Origin: Klebsiella pneumoniae
GTDB lineage: Bacteria > Myxococcota_A > UBA796 > SXON01
Reading direction: 5' to 3'
DNA: 46,512 nucleotides
NCBI GenBank assembly: GCA_945862325.1
Contig: CAMAXZ010000033.1
Location: 1 to 46,512 of the forward strand
Position 1 is the stretch's first letter. Every line of letters starts with the position of its first letter. The notes below the pieces were generated by a model, which was not told where the DNA came from, did not search any database, and worked only from the letters and a program-made list of their open reading frames with translations. Below, piece by piece: positions 8,379 through 15,818 of this stretch. Both the position numbers and the translations under genes were made by a program.

Positions 8379-9166
8379 ACCTCCCGGTAGAGGTCATCGA
8401 CGCCACGCGCGCCGGACGGTGCGTGTTGTTCCTCGGGTCGCGCGCGACCTCGGAGGCCGCCGAGCTCGCCGACGCGCCGTGGGTGGACGCCTCGGAGCTC
8501 GCGAAGGAGCTCGGTTGGCGGAAGCCGAAGCCGGTCCCGGGGCAGAAGCCCAAGGTCGTCGTCCCTTCCGTGATGGAAGGCGCCGCGGCGTTCGAGGCCG
8601 CGCACGGGCGGGCCGCGCTGGTCGCCCGGGTGGCCGAGCGCCGTGGGGCGACCGGCCTCGCGCCGACGGACGCCCATTCCCTCGCATTTCGCCGTTACCC
8701 CGTCATCTTCACGACGACCGTGGACGACCTCGTGGACCGTGCCGCGGACGCCGCCGGCCTGCCGGTCGATCGCGTCGGCCGCGGGGAGCGCATCCCCGAC
8801 GCCGACCCCACCCGCCGGGTCGTGGTGCGGCTTCGCGGCGAGCTCGGGCGCCCCGACACCCTCGCCCTCACGCCGGCCGACCTCGCGGCCCGGCCCGCCA
8901 CCGCCGAAGACCGGCGCCAGATGCGCACGATCCTCAGGAACAACGTGGTGTTCTTCGTCGGGTACCGCCCGGACGAGGAGGAGTTCGAGCGCCTGTTCGA
9001 AGAGCTCTCCGACGCCTACGGGGGCGAGCTCCCCCGCTGCCACATGGCGGTCGCGCAGGGGAGCATGGACGACTACCTCTGGCAGAAGTGGGTCTGGCGG
9101 GGGCTGCTTCTGTTCACGGCCGATCCGGCGGAGTGTTTGCTGGCGCTGGATCGCGCGCTCGTCTGA
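8375..9166 (+). CDS. SIR2-like domain protein with eroded nucleotide motif
   Basis: This is a 263-residue soluble protein whose layout fits the SIR2-like (SIR2_2) Rossmann group: an N-terminal strand and loop (FLGSRAT, residues 19-25) where active family members have F-x-G-A-G-x-S, then a VIFTTTVDDLVDRA segment matching the conserved (I/V)-x-T-T-N-x-D region, and a later VFFVGYRPDEEEF strand. The loss of the GAG and of the Asn in TTN suggests weak or absent NAD hydrolysis. SIR2-like proteins are often defence effectors, but here the gene is coupled by ATGA to a kinase and followed by metabolic genes. The family assignment comes from reading motifs and is moderate. Confidence 0.6.
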   Translation: MNLPVEVIDATRAGRCVLFLGSRATSEAAELADAPWVDASELAKELGWRKPKPVPGQKPKVVVPSVMEGAAAFEAAHGRAALVARVAERRGATGLAPTDAHSLAFRRYPVIFTTTVDDLVDRAADAAGLPVDRVGRGERIPDADPTRRVVVRLRGELGRPDTLALTPADLAARPATAEDRRQMRTILRNNVVFFVGYRPDEEEFERLFEELSDAYGGELPRCHMAVAQGSMDDYLWQKWVWRGLLLFTADPAECLLALDRALV

Positions 9167-9175
9167 GGGGTTGAC

Positions 9176-9940
9176 ATGTACCGGCTCGTACGTGGATTTT
9201 CGGAAGGTGCGCCGTACTGGGCCTACGAGGAGGCCGGCGTCGGCCACCGAGTGCTCACCGCGGCGCCATGGCTGGGTGGGGTGCCCACGGGCGAGCTCCG
9301 GTACGGCCGCCTGCTGGCCCCGGTCACCCCGTCGAAGATCATCGGGATCGGCAGTAACTACCGCGATCATGCCGCGGAGATGGGCAAGCCCGTCCCGGCG
9401 CGACCCAAGCTGTTCCTGAAGCCGCCGAGCGCCGTGGTTGCCACGGGCGACCGGGTGGCGATCCCGCCGCTGACCGAGCGGGTCGACCACGAAGCCGAGC
9501 TCGGCGTCGTGATCGGCCGCCGCGCTCACCGGGTCGCGGAGGCCGACGCGCTCGAGTTCGTCTGGGGCTACACCTGCGTGAACGACGTGACGGCACGCGA
9601 CTTCCAGAGGGACGACGGGGTCTTCGCGCGTGCCAAGGGGTTCGACGGGTTCTGCCCCGTGGGGCCCGCCGTCGTGCGCGGTCTCGATCCGACGGCGCTC
9701 GACGTGGCCTGTTTCGTCAACGGCGTCGCGCGCCAGGCCGGCAACACGCGGGACATGGTCTTCGGCGTGGCCGCCCTCGTGGCGTTCGTGTCGAGCGTGA
9801 TGACCCTCGAACCGGGCGATCTCATCGCCACGGGCACGCCCGCCGGCGTGGGGCCGGTCGTGAGTGGCGACACCGTCGTCGTGCGCGTGGCGGGCATCGG
9901 CGACCTCCACACGACCTTCCACGACCGCGACGACCGATGA
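9176..9940 (+). CDS. Fumarylacetoacetate hydrolase-family protein
   Basis: This 254-residue protein is of the FAH/2-hydroxyhepta-diene-dioate isomerase type. Visible hallmarks are IIGIGSNYRDHAAEMG with the catalytic-lid His, KPPSAV, metal ligands Glu106 and Glu108 in DHEAELG, and Asp137 in VNDVTARDFQ. The C-terminal signature LEPGDLIATGTPAGVG is also intact. These enzymes hydrolyse or decarboxylate acylpyruvates or ring-cleavage products using Mg2+; the exact substrate cannot be inferred. A GAGGGG site precedes the ATG. The stop overlaps the following membrane-protein start (ATGA). Gene order suggests it is expressed with the PfkB kinase and SIR2-like protein. Confidence 0.92.
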   Translation: MYRLVRGFSEGAPYWAYEEAGVGHRVLTAAPWLGGVPTGELRYGRLLAPVTPSKIIGIGSNYRDHAAEMGKPVPARPKLFLKPPSAVVATGDRVAIPPLTERVDHEAELGVVIGRRAHRVAEADALEFVWGYTCVNDVTARDFQRDDGVFARAKGFDGFCPVGPAVVRGLDPTALDVACFVNGVARQAGNTRDMVFGVAALVAFVSSVMTLEPGDLIATGTPAGVGPVVSGDTVVVRVAGIGDLHTTFHDRDDR

Positions 9941-10866
9941 TCGTCGAGGTGCTGCGCGACGCGCTCCTCGGCGCGGCGATCGTGGGCGCCTTCGCGGTGG
10001 TCGCGCGGCTACCGGCGCGGTTCGCGCTCGTCCTCGCGCCGTTCGTGCTCGCGGGCGGTGCCGTGGCGCTTTCGCAGCTCGGAATCGTGCATCCATCCTG
10101 GTGGGCCGCGTCGTTGTGGCGCGACCCCCCGTGGATCGCGGCGGCGGTGCTCGCCGCGTGGGTCGCCCAAGGCGAGCTGGCGTGGATGCGGGCCCGTTCG
10201 TGGTTCGCGGTGCTCGGCGTGACGGTGCTGCTCGGCGACGTGCTCGCCACCGCCGCGGTCGCGGCGTCCGAGCCCGATCCGCGGCGCCGCGCCCGCCTCG
10301 TCGTCGCCGCCAGCGGCGCGTCGCTCGTCGGCTACGCGAGCGGCGCCGCGAACGTCGCGCTCGGCTGGCAGGGGGCGGACGGGGTGATGCTCGGGCTCGC
10401 GCTCGCCGGGATCGGCTTCTCCGCCGGGCCGGGGGTCGCCTCGGTCGGTGCGGTCGAGCGCACGTCGGGTGTGCGCGCCGGGCTCGCGGCGGCGGTCACC
10501 CTCCTCGGCGCGGGCGCGGTGTGGTGCGGCATGGTCAGCGGAGCGGCGGAGCTGATCGCGACCCAGCTCGAAGCGGCGCCCGTGTTGCTGCCCGGCAGGG
10601 CGGCGCTCGCCGCTTTCGGCAGCGCCCTCGGGCTCGGCGTGATCGGGGACGAGGTCGTCCTCTCGCTGTTCGCGAGAGAGATCCTCGCTTCTGGCCTCTC
10701 GCTCCGGGGCGACTGGTGTGCGGACGCGTTTCGTGTCGGCCTCGCGGTGGGCGGGGCGCCCGCGCTCCTGGTGGCCAGCCGCTCCAGCCTCGCGGTAGGG
10801 ATCCCCCTGTGGCTCGCGCAGGTCGCGCTGGCGACCGGATGGATCTGGTGGACGTATTGCTCCTGA
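9937..10866 (+). CDS. Polytopic membrane protein of unknown function
   Basis: I do not recognise this 309-residue protein with certainty. It has eight or nine hydrophobic segments, very rich in Ala, Gly, Leu and Val. Two short motifs stand out, LLGDVLATAAVAA near residue 95 and GVIGDEVVLSLFARE near 240. Each places an acidic residue after a Gly inside a predicted membrane segment, which could reflect an inverted repeat as in ion-coupled carriers of the ArsB/NhaD type. That resemblance is speculative. It is coupled by ATGA to the FAH gene, and its 3' end overlaps the signal-peptide region of the gamma-glutamyltransferase gene by 28 bases. Confidence 0.65.
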   Translation: MIVEVLRDALLGAAIVGAFAVVARLPARFALVLAPFVLAGGAVALSQLGIVHPSWWAASLWRDPPWIAAAVLAAWVAQGELAWMRARSWFAVLGVTVLLGDVLATAAVAASEPDPRRRARLVVAASGASLVGYASGAANVALGWQGADGVMLGLALAGIGFSAGPGVASVGAVERTSGVRAGLAAAVTLLGAGAVWCGMVSGAAELIATQLEAAPVLLPGRAALAAFGSALGLGVIGDEVVLSLFAREILASGLSLRGDWCADAFRVGLAVGGAPALLVASRSSLAVGIPLWLAQVALATGWIWWTYCS

Positions 10867-12437
10867 GGTCGCGGGTCGTCGTGGCGCTCCTCGCGGTGGG
10901 CCTGCTCGTGGCGTCGGCGGCGGAGGCGGCCCCCGCGCGGCGCGCCGGGGCGGTCGCGGCGGACCACGTCCTGGCGAGCGAGGCCGGGGTGGCGCTGCTC
11001 GCCGCTGGCGGAAACGCCGTCGATGCGGCGGTGGCGGCGGCCCTCGTGAGCGGGGTGGTGCAGCCCGCGGGCTCCGGCCTCGGCGGCGGGGGCATGGCGG
11101 TCGTCGTCGGGCCAGGAGTGAAGACCACGCTCGATTTTCGCGAGGTCGCGCCGGCGGCGGCCACGCGCGACATGTACGCCGCCCGTTCGTCGACGCGCGG
11201 CGGCGCAGCCGTCGCGGTTCCGTCGGAGGGCATCGGCCTTTGGGACCTGCACGCCCGCTACGGTCGTCTCCCCGCGCGTCGCGTCGCGGAAGCGGCGATC
11301 CGCCTCGCGACCGACGGCTTCGACACCGGGCCGCACCTCGCCAAGGGGCTCCTGGCCGCGCCGGAGATGAGCTCCCTGTTCGGGGCGGCGAACCGCCGCC
11401 CCGGGCTCGCGCGTGCGCTGCGGTCGTGGGTCGACACCCGCGGTCGTGCCTTCCGTGACGGCTGGGTGGCGCAGGACCTCGCCGACAGCGCCACCGCGGC
11501 CGGCGGCGTGCTCACCGTCGCGGACATCGCGGCGTACGAGGTCCAGGTGCGCGCGCCGATCGAGCTTGGTTGGGGCACGCGGCGCGTGGTGGCGATGGGC
11601 CCGCCGAGCAGCGGGGGCATCGCGTTGGCCCAGCTCCTCGGCGTCGGCGCACGCTCGGCGCACTGCGAGGTCGAAGCGGCGAAGTTCGTGATGGCCGACC
11701 GGGCCCTGCGCGGGGGCGATCCCGCGTTCGTGCCCCCTGATCTCGAGGCCCGGCTCGACCCCGCGCGACTCCGGGCGTGGTCGGAAGACTGCGGAGAACG
11801 AACGTTCCCCGCGGATCACTACGCGCCGACGCTCGTGGAGCCGCCTCGCGACGACGGCACGCTCCACATCTCGGTCATGGACGGCGCGGGTTGGGCGGTC
11901 GCCCTCACGACGACGATCAACACCGCGTTCGGCAGTCGGGTCGTGGGCCGCCAATCGGGGATCCTCCTGAACAACCAGATGGACGACTTCGCCACGCGCC
12001 CGGGCGTGCCGAACGCGTTCGGGCTCGTCCAGGGAGAGAACAACGCCGTCGCGCCGGGAAAACGCCCGTTGTCGAGCATGAGCCCCACCGTGGTCCTCGA
12101 CGCGGACGGCCGCCCGGAGGCCGTGGTCGGGGGCAGCGGCGGCCCGTTCATCATCACCGCGACCTACCAGGTGACGCGCGCGGTGCTCGAGGGCGGCGCG
12201 TCGGCGTCTCGAGCGGTCGCCGCGCCGCGCTGGCACCACCAGTGGATGCCGGATGCGGTGCTCCTCGAGGCGGGGCACCCCGACGAGGCGGCGCTCGCCG
12301 CCGCCGGTCACGCCCTCAAGCCCGTCGATCCGTTCTCGTCGGTGCAAGTGGTGGTGCGGCGCACGAACGGGTTCGAAGCGGCGTCAGACCCGCGGAAGTT
12401 CGGACAGGCCGCCTGCGTCGGCTGGTGCGCGCCCTGA
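10839..12437 (+). CDS. ggt: Gamma-glutamyltransferase
   Basis: This 532-residue secreted Ntn-hydrolase cleaves gamma-glutamyl bonds, for example of glutathione, and transfers the glutamyl group. An N-terminal signal peptide ends near ASAAEA. The large-subunit region holds GSGLGGGG and TLDFREVAP, whose Arg binds the substrate carboxylate. Autocleavage is expected before Thr341 in TLHISVMD. The small-subunit region has NNQMDDF, KRPLSSMSPT and GGSGGPFI, all matching the catalytic core of the E. coli enzyme, so it should be active in the periplasm. It is the last gene of the five-gene operon. Degradation of extracellular or periplasmic glutathione is a reasonable role. Confidence 0.95.
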   Translation: MDLVDVLLLRSRVVVALLAVGLLVASAAEAAPARRAGAVAADHVLASEAGVALLAAGGNAVDAAVAAALVSGVVQPAGSGLGGGGMAVVVGPGVKTTLDFREVAPAAATRDMYAARSSTRGGAAVAVPSEGIGLWDLHARYGRLPARRVAEAAIRLATDGFDTGPHLAKGLLAAPEMSSLFGAANRRPGLARALRSWVDTRGRAFRDGWVAQDLADSATAAGGVLTVADIAAYEVQVRAPIELGWGTRRVVAMGPPSSGGIALAQLLGVGARSAHCEVEAAKFVMADRALRGGDPAFVPPDLEARLDPARLRAWSEDCGERTFPADHYAPTLVEPPRDDGTLHISVMDGAGWAVALTTTINTAFGSRVVGRQSGILLNNQMDDFATRPGVPNAFGLVQGENNAVAPGKRPLSSMSPTVVLDADGRPEAVVGGSGGPFIITATYQVTRAVLEGGASASRAVAAPRWHHQWMPDAVLLEAGHPDEAALAAAGHALKPVDPFSSVQVVVRRTNGFEAASDPRKFGQAACVGWCAP

Positions 12438-12449
12438 GTCCGGCGAGGC

Positions 12450-13001
12450 TCAGCCCTCGGAGAACCCGGTGTCGAAGCCGTCGGTCTGCAGCGTCCCCAG
12501 GAACTCGCCTTCCGCGCCGGTGATCCCGGGGCTGCCGTCGGACAGCGTGTCTTCGTAGGTGAAGGTGCCGCCGAGGTGATCGCCGACGAACACGAGGTTG
12601 GCCGTGTACGAGAAGGTGAGGGCTTCGGCGCTGGTGTTCCACGTGCCCGCGAGCTCGAGGTCCAGGCGGTTGCACGACGCTTCGTCCGCGGTCAGGGTGC
12701 CGCTGTAGCTCTGCGCCGGCGGGTTGATCGCGCTCAAGTCGCCCTGCCGCTCGTTCGCGTCGGTGATCGTGAGGTTGACGGTGCCGGAGGTCGTCCAGGT
12801 GACCTCCCACTTCGTCCAGCCGTTCACGAGGGCCTCGTACGCCGGCCAGGCGGGGTCGGGCACCGCGCCGTCGCCGCCGCCGTTGAGGATGGCCTGGTAC
12901 ACCGCGTAGGTGCCGTTGATCCGCGACGGATCGTCGCACTCGGAGGAGCAGCCGGTCAGGGACAGGATGATCATCAGGGGCAACGTCGTTCCCACGGGCA
13001 C
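12450..13001 (-). CDS. Predicted lipoprotein of unknown function
   Basis: This 183-residue protein starts with a hydrophobic leader and lipobox (SLTGC, Cys18), then a beta-rich Thr/Asn/Ser-rich body with few charged stretches, compatible with a small surface or periplasmic beta-sandwich. Seven residues after the lipobox come Asp/Pro-rich sequences of the kind common in myxobacterial lipoproteins. I recognise no family. It uses a GTG start and has only a weak AGG upstream; a TACGCT element lies 15 bases before the start. It is convergent with ggt (11 bases apart) and divergent from the ferredoxin gene (48 bases apart). Confidence 0.75.
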   Translation of the reverse strand: MPVGTTLPLMIILSLTGCSSECDDPSRINGTYAVYQAILNGGGDGAVPDPAWPAYEALVNGWTKWEVTWTTSGTVNLTITDANERQGDLSAINPPAQSYSGTLTADEASCNRLDLELAGTWNTSAEALTFSYTANLVFVGDHLGGTFTYEDTLSDGSPGITGAEGEFLGTLQTDGFDTGFSEG

Positions 13002-13038
13002 GGTCCTCAGCGGCGCAGCGTACCACGGTCGGGTCGGC

Positions 13039-13044
13039 TACGGT
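13039..13044 (+). promoter_or_regulatory. Candidate -10 element (TACGGT) before ferredoxin
   Basis: TACGGT ends five bases before the ATG of the four-cluster ferredoxin and no Shine-Dalgarno separates them. The same hexamer occurs at 7351-7356 upstream of the PfkB gene, where a ribosome site is present. A leaderless start is likely if this is the real promoter. Confidence 0.35.
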
Positions 13045-13049
13045 GCCCC

Positions 13050-13490
13050 ATGCCCGCGCGGTGGCCTCAGCTCGATCCGAGCGCCTGCGTCCCTTGCGGC
13101 GCGTGCGAGGTCGCGTGCGTGTCCGCGCGCACCGGGCGCGCCGATCTTGCACCGGGCGACGTGGTCGTGCTGGAGCAGCGTCGCCTCGCCATCCGCGTGG
13201 TGGCGGGCGTCCCGAGCCTCGACGTGTGCGTTCACTGTGCCGACAGCCCGTGCGTGTCGGTGTGCCCGCACCACGCCCTCCTGCGGTACCCCGACGGCCG
13301 CGTGGAGCTGCTGGAGGACCGCTGCACCGGCTGCGGAAAGTGCGTGACGGCCTGTCCGTTTCAGGCGATCCGCCGTGTGAACGCGCTGGACGTGGCCGTG
13401 AAGTGCGACGCGTGTCGAGGCGTGGGCGGCGCGCCGGCCTGCGTGCCGGCGTGTCCGAGCGGGGCCCTGCGCATGGTGGAATCGGGGTAG
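13050..13490 (+). CDS. Ferredoxin with four [4Fe-4S] cluster motifs
   Basis: This 146-residue electron carrier resembles HycB/CooF/DmsB-type subunits. All sixteen cluster cysteines are present: C13-C16-C19-C23, C60-C63-C68-C72, C92-C95-C98-C102 and C119-C122-C131-C135, each final one except C23 followed by Pro. This gives four [4Fe-4S] clusters and suggests transfer over a distance between two redox partners. No partner oxidoreductase is encoded nearby. The next gene, 32 bases downstream on the same strand, encodes a microcompartment shell protein, so the pair may share a transcript. There is no signal peptide, so it should be cytoplasmic. Confidence 0.92.
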   Translation: MPARWPQLDPSACVPCGACEVACVSARTGRADLAPGDVVVLEQRRLAIRVVAGVPSLDVCVHCADSPCVSVCPHHALLRYPDGRVELLEDRCTGCGKCVTACPFQAIRRVNALDVAVKCDACRGVGGAPACVPACPSGALRMVESG

Positions 13491-13510
13491 TCCCGGCGTG
13501 CGCGCCACGG

Positions 13511-13516
13511 TACGAC
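13511..13516 (+). promoter_or_regulatory. Candidate -10-like element (TACGAC) before BMC-T gene
   Basis: TACGAC ends six bases before the ATG of the shell-protein gene, which has no Shine-Dalgarno. The spacing fits the other candidate leaderless starts in this window. The final C instead of T weakens the match, and the gene could instead be read from the ferredoxin promoter. Confidence 0.22.
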
Positions 13517-13522
13517 GCCCGC

Positions 13523-14176
13523 ATGGCCGCCTCCCGCATCGACCTCCGCTGCTTCACCCCCATCGACGTGCTCCAGCCGCAGACCGCGGCGTTCCTCGCG
13601 ACCGTGTCGCGCGGGTACATGCCCCTGAAGCGCCAGGCCGCCGTGTTCTTCGAGGTGGCCCCGGGGATGGACATCAACGTCGTGACCGACATCGCGCTCA
13701 AGCGCACGTCGTGCACCCCCGGGATGCAGATCGTGGAGCGTCAGTTCGGCTGCTTGCAGCTGCAGCACGACGATCACGGGCAGGTGCGCGCGGCGGGCGA
13801 CGCGGTGCTCGGCGCCCTGGGGCTCGCGCCCGCCGATCGGCTGCGCCCCCGCGTCGTGTCCGCGCAGACCATCACCGGCATCACGGGGTACCACGCGCAG
13901 ATCACCAATCGGATGCGGCACGGGAACATCGTCGACGAGGGGCAGACGCTCTGGATCCTCGAGGTACATCCTGCGGGGTACGCGCTGCTCGCCGCCAACG
14001 AGGCCGAGAAGGCCGCGCGGGTCGAGGTCCTGGAGATCGTCGCGTTCGGGGCCTTCGGGAGGGTGTACCTGGCGGGCGGCGAGGAGGACGTCGCCCAGGC
14101 GGCGCGTGCGGCGCTCGCCGCGCTCGAGGCGATCGACGGCCGCGAGAACCCCGGGCCCGGCGCCGCGTTCTACTGA
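13523..14176 (+). CDS. Tandem BMC-domain (BMC-T) microcompartment shell protein
   Basis: This 217-residue protein contains two bacterial-microcompartment domains in tandem, which form pseudohexameric trimers tiling a proteinaceous shell. The C-terminal domain is clear: LWILEVHPAGYALLAANEAEKAARVEV is split across the typical strand, the helix with the conserved E-A-E-K (normally A-D-A-x-x-K), and then GAFGRVYLAG and a final Ala-rich helix. The N-terminal domain repeats the plan with FEVAPGMDINVVTDIALKR and a strand IVERQFGCLQL. Length is usual for BMC-T. No pentameric BMC-P/EutN protein, BMC-H protein or signature enzyme is present in the window. From memory, Haliangium ochraceum also keeps a BMC-T gene away from its main locus; that comparison needs a search. 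Confidence 0.85.
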   Translation: MAASRIDLRCFTPIDVLQPQTAAFLATVSRGYMPLKRQAAVFFEVAPGMDINVVTDIALKRTSCTPGMQIVERQFGCLQLQHDDHGQVRAAGDAVLGALGLAPADRLRPRVVSAQTITGITGYHAQITNRMRHGNIVDEGQTLWILEVHPAGYALLAANEAEKAARVEVLEIVAFGAFGRVYLAGGEEDVAQAARAALAALEAIDGRENPGPGAAFY

Positions 14177-14233
14177 CCCGCTGCCCCCCGCAGAAACGCA
14201 TGGCGCGGGCGCTGCCGCGCGCGCGGGCGTGTT

Positions 14234-14239
14234 TACATT
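14234..14239 (+). promoter_or_regulatory. Candidate -10 element (TACATT)
   Basis: TACATT fits TAnnnT and ends eight bases before the ATG of the TPR membrane protein. The sequence between is CG-rich without a Shine-Dalgarno. Transcription would begin at or next to the start codon. Confidence 0.35.
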
Positions 14240-14247
14240 CCGCCGCC

Positions 14248-15069
14248 ATGTACAACGTCGCGATATCGTTCGGCGCCGCGGTCGCCGGGTACTTCCTGGG
14301 CTGGCTCGTCGCCGGCTGGCTCGCCGGTTTCATCCCCGCCATCCTCGCGTTCGCCGCGGTGTTCATCCTGCTCGGTCGTCGCACCATGCAGCAGGTCGAG
14401 GCCGTCGCGCGCGAGGCCATGGCCGACATGCAGGCCGGGCGTGCGGACGCCGCGAAGCAGCGCCTGCTCGCCGCGATCCCCCTCGGTCGCTGGCAGTTCC
14501 TCGTCGCCGAGCAGCTCTACGGCCAGGTGGGCATGATCGACTACATGCAGGCGGTCGGCCTGAAGATGCAACGGCAGCTGACGCCCGCCGCGGCGCGGCT
14601 GGCGGAGGCGCGTTCGCACCTCGAGAAGAGCTGGACCCGCGACTGGCGCGCCCGCGCCGCGCTGGCCGTCATCCACCACCGGGAAGGCCGCGTGGACGAC
14701 GCCGTCAAGGTGTTCGAGGGCGCGAGCGGGGGCGGCGCGGCCGAACCGATGTTCTGGGGCTTGTGGGCGCACGTCCTCAATGAGGCGAAGCGGCGGGACG
14801 AAGCGCTCAAGGTGGTCGGCCGCGGTCTCGAGCAGAACAAGGGGTCGGCGCCGCTCGTCGAGGTTCAGGAGGCGCTCTCCAACCGCAAGCGCCCGGCCTT
14901 CAAGAAGGCGTTCGGCGAGGCGTGGTTTCAGTACTTCCCGGACGACATGTCCCAAGAGGAGCTGATCGCCATGCACACCGCCGCCACCGGAAAGCCACCG
15001 CCGGGCGCCCCGGGCGGCGGCGCGCCGAAGGGGCGCTCTCCGAAGACCTGGCCCATGCCGCGTCGGTAG
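14248..15069 (+). CDS. Membrane-anchored TPR-like protein
   Basis: This 273-residue protein has a hydrophobic N-terminal hairpin (two membrane segments around residues 5-45, with the GWLVAGWLAGFIPAI stretch and a following LLGRR positive edge). A helical TPR-like region of about 170 residues and a flexible Pro/Gly-rich tail follow. The repeat region contains AAARLAEARSHLEKSW and AVIHHREGRVDDAVKVFEG, typical A/B helix spacing. The positive residues after the second membrane helix put the TPR part in the cytoplasm. Function is unknown; it could be a scaffold. It follows the BMC-T gene by 71 bases and seems to have its own promoter element. Confidence 0.75.
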   Translation: MYNVAISFGAAVAGYFLGWLVAGWLAGFIPAILAFAAVFILLGRRTMQQVEAVAREAMADMQAGRADAAKQRLLAAIPLGRWQFLVAEQLYGQVGMIDYMQAVGLKMQRQLTPAAARLAEARSHLEKSWTRDWRARAALAVIHHREGRVDDAVKVFEGASGGGAAEPMFWGLWAHVLNEAKRRDEALKVVGRGLEQNKGSAPLVEVQEALSNRKRPAFKKAFGEAWFQYFPDDMSQEELIAMHTAATGKPPPGAPGGGAPKGRSPKTWPMPRR

Positions 15070-15095
15070 GCGCTTTTTAGACTCGGTCTCATTTA

Positions 15096-15111
15096 CGGTG
15101 CCGCCGCACCG
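15096..15111 (+). promoter_or_regulatory. Inverted repeat in peroxiredoxin leader
   Basis: A perfect inverted repeat, CGGTGC-N4-GCACCG, lies about 50 bases before the peroxiredoxin ATG. A possible -10, TAGACT, is at 15078-15083, which would place the repeat within the 5' untranslated region or at the start site. It could be an operator for a redox regulator or simply a small RNA hairpin. Confidence 0.3.
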
Positions 15112-15161
15112 GATTAGGACCGGGGCGCGCAACAAGCGCCACCACCGTAACGGAGCGTTCA

Positions 15162-15734
15162 ATGAGCATCATCGGCAAGCCCGCGCCCCTCTTCTCCGGC
15201 GACGCGGCCCTCAACGGCGAGATCGTCCCGCTCAACCTGGCCGACTACCGCGGCAAGTGGGTGGTCCTCGTCTTCTACCCGCTCGACTTCACGTTCGTCT
15301 GCCCCACCGAGCTCGTGGCCTTCTCCGACCGTGCCTCCGACTTCAAGGCGATCAACGCCGAAATCGTCGGCATCTCGGTCGACTCCGTGCACACCCACCT
15401 GGCCTGGACGCGCACCCCCCGGTCCGAGGCCGGCGTCGGCGACCTCGCCTACCCGCTCTACGCGGATCTCGACAAGAGCGTGTGCGCCGCCTACGACGTG
15501 CTCGCCGGCCCCGTGGCGCTCCGCGGCGTGTTCATCGTCGACCCGGAAGGCAACGTCCAGACCGGCACGGTCAACAACCTCCCGGTCGGCCGCAGCGTCG
15601 ACGAGGTGCTCCGCACCCTCAAGGCGTACCAGTACGTGCAGTCCACCGGCAACGTGTGCCCGGCCAACTGGCAGGAAGGCCAGGAAGGCATGAAGGCCAC
15701 GCTCGAAGGCGTCAAGGGCGTCATCGGGCACTGA
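15162..15734 (+). CDS. Typical 2-Cys peroxiredoxin (AhpC/Prx1 type)
   Basis: This 190-residue thiol peroxidase reduces H2O2 and organic hydroperoxides in the cytoplasm. Peroxidatic Cys47 sits in DFTFVCPTE, with Thr and the later Arg of the active site conserved. Resolving Cys166 is in GNVCPANW, so it should form intersubunit disulfides as a decamer-type enzyme. The C-terminal tail after VCPANW continues for about 20 residues, as in overoxidation-sensitive members. A GGAG ribosome site precedes the ATG. The thioredoxin gene directly downstream, after two GC-rich hairpins, is the likely reductant, since no AhpF is present. Confidence 0.96.
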   Translation: MSIIGKPAPLFSGDAALNGEIVPLNLADYRGKWVVLVFYPLDFTFVCPTELVAFSDRASDFKAINAEIVGISVDSVHTHLAWTRTPRSEAGVGDLAYPLYADLDKSVCAAYDVLAGPVALRGVFIVDPEGNVQTGTVNNLPVGRSVDEVLRTLKAYQYVQSTGNVCPANWQEGQEGMKATLEGVKGVIGH

Positions 15735-15741
15735 GCGAGCG

Positions 15742-15793
15742 CCCCCGCGCGTCCCGCGCGGGGGGGCCCCCGGGGCGGCGCGCCGCGCCGCCC
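15742..15793 (+). terminator. Two perfect GC hairpins between peroxiredoxin and thioredoxin genes
   Basis: Two adjacent perfect inverted repeats begin seven bases after the peroxiredoxin stop. The first has a 10-bp stem CCCCCGCGCG with loop TCC (15742-15764). The second has a stem GGGCGGCGCG around one base (15773-15793). There is no T-tract after either, so they are not classic intrinsic terminators. They may stabilise the upstream message or attenuate read-through, giving more peroxiredoxin than thioredoxin. Confidence 0.5.
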
Positions 15794-15818
15794 AATCCCC
15801 TTTCGACGGAGCGACATC

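Noticed and set aside
8375..9166. SIR2-like gene as part of an antiphage island
   Set aside because: No other defence genes, mobile elements or atypical composition surround it; neighbours are metabolic.
9172..9177. TTGACA as a -35 box
   Set aside because: It spans the FAH start codon inside a coupled operon, and no -10 lies 16-18 bases downstream in a useful place.
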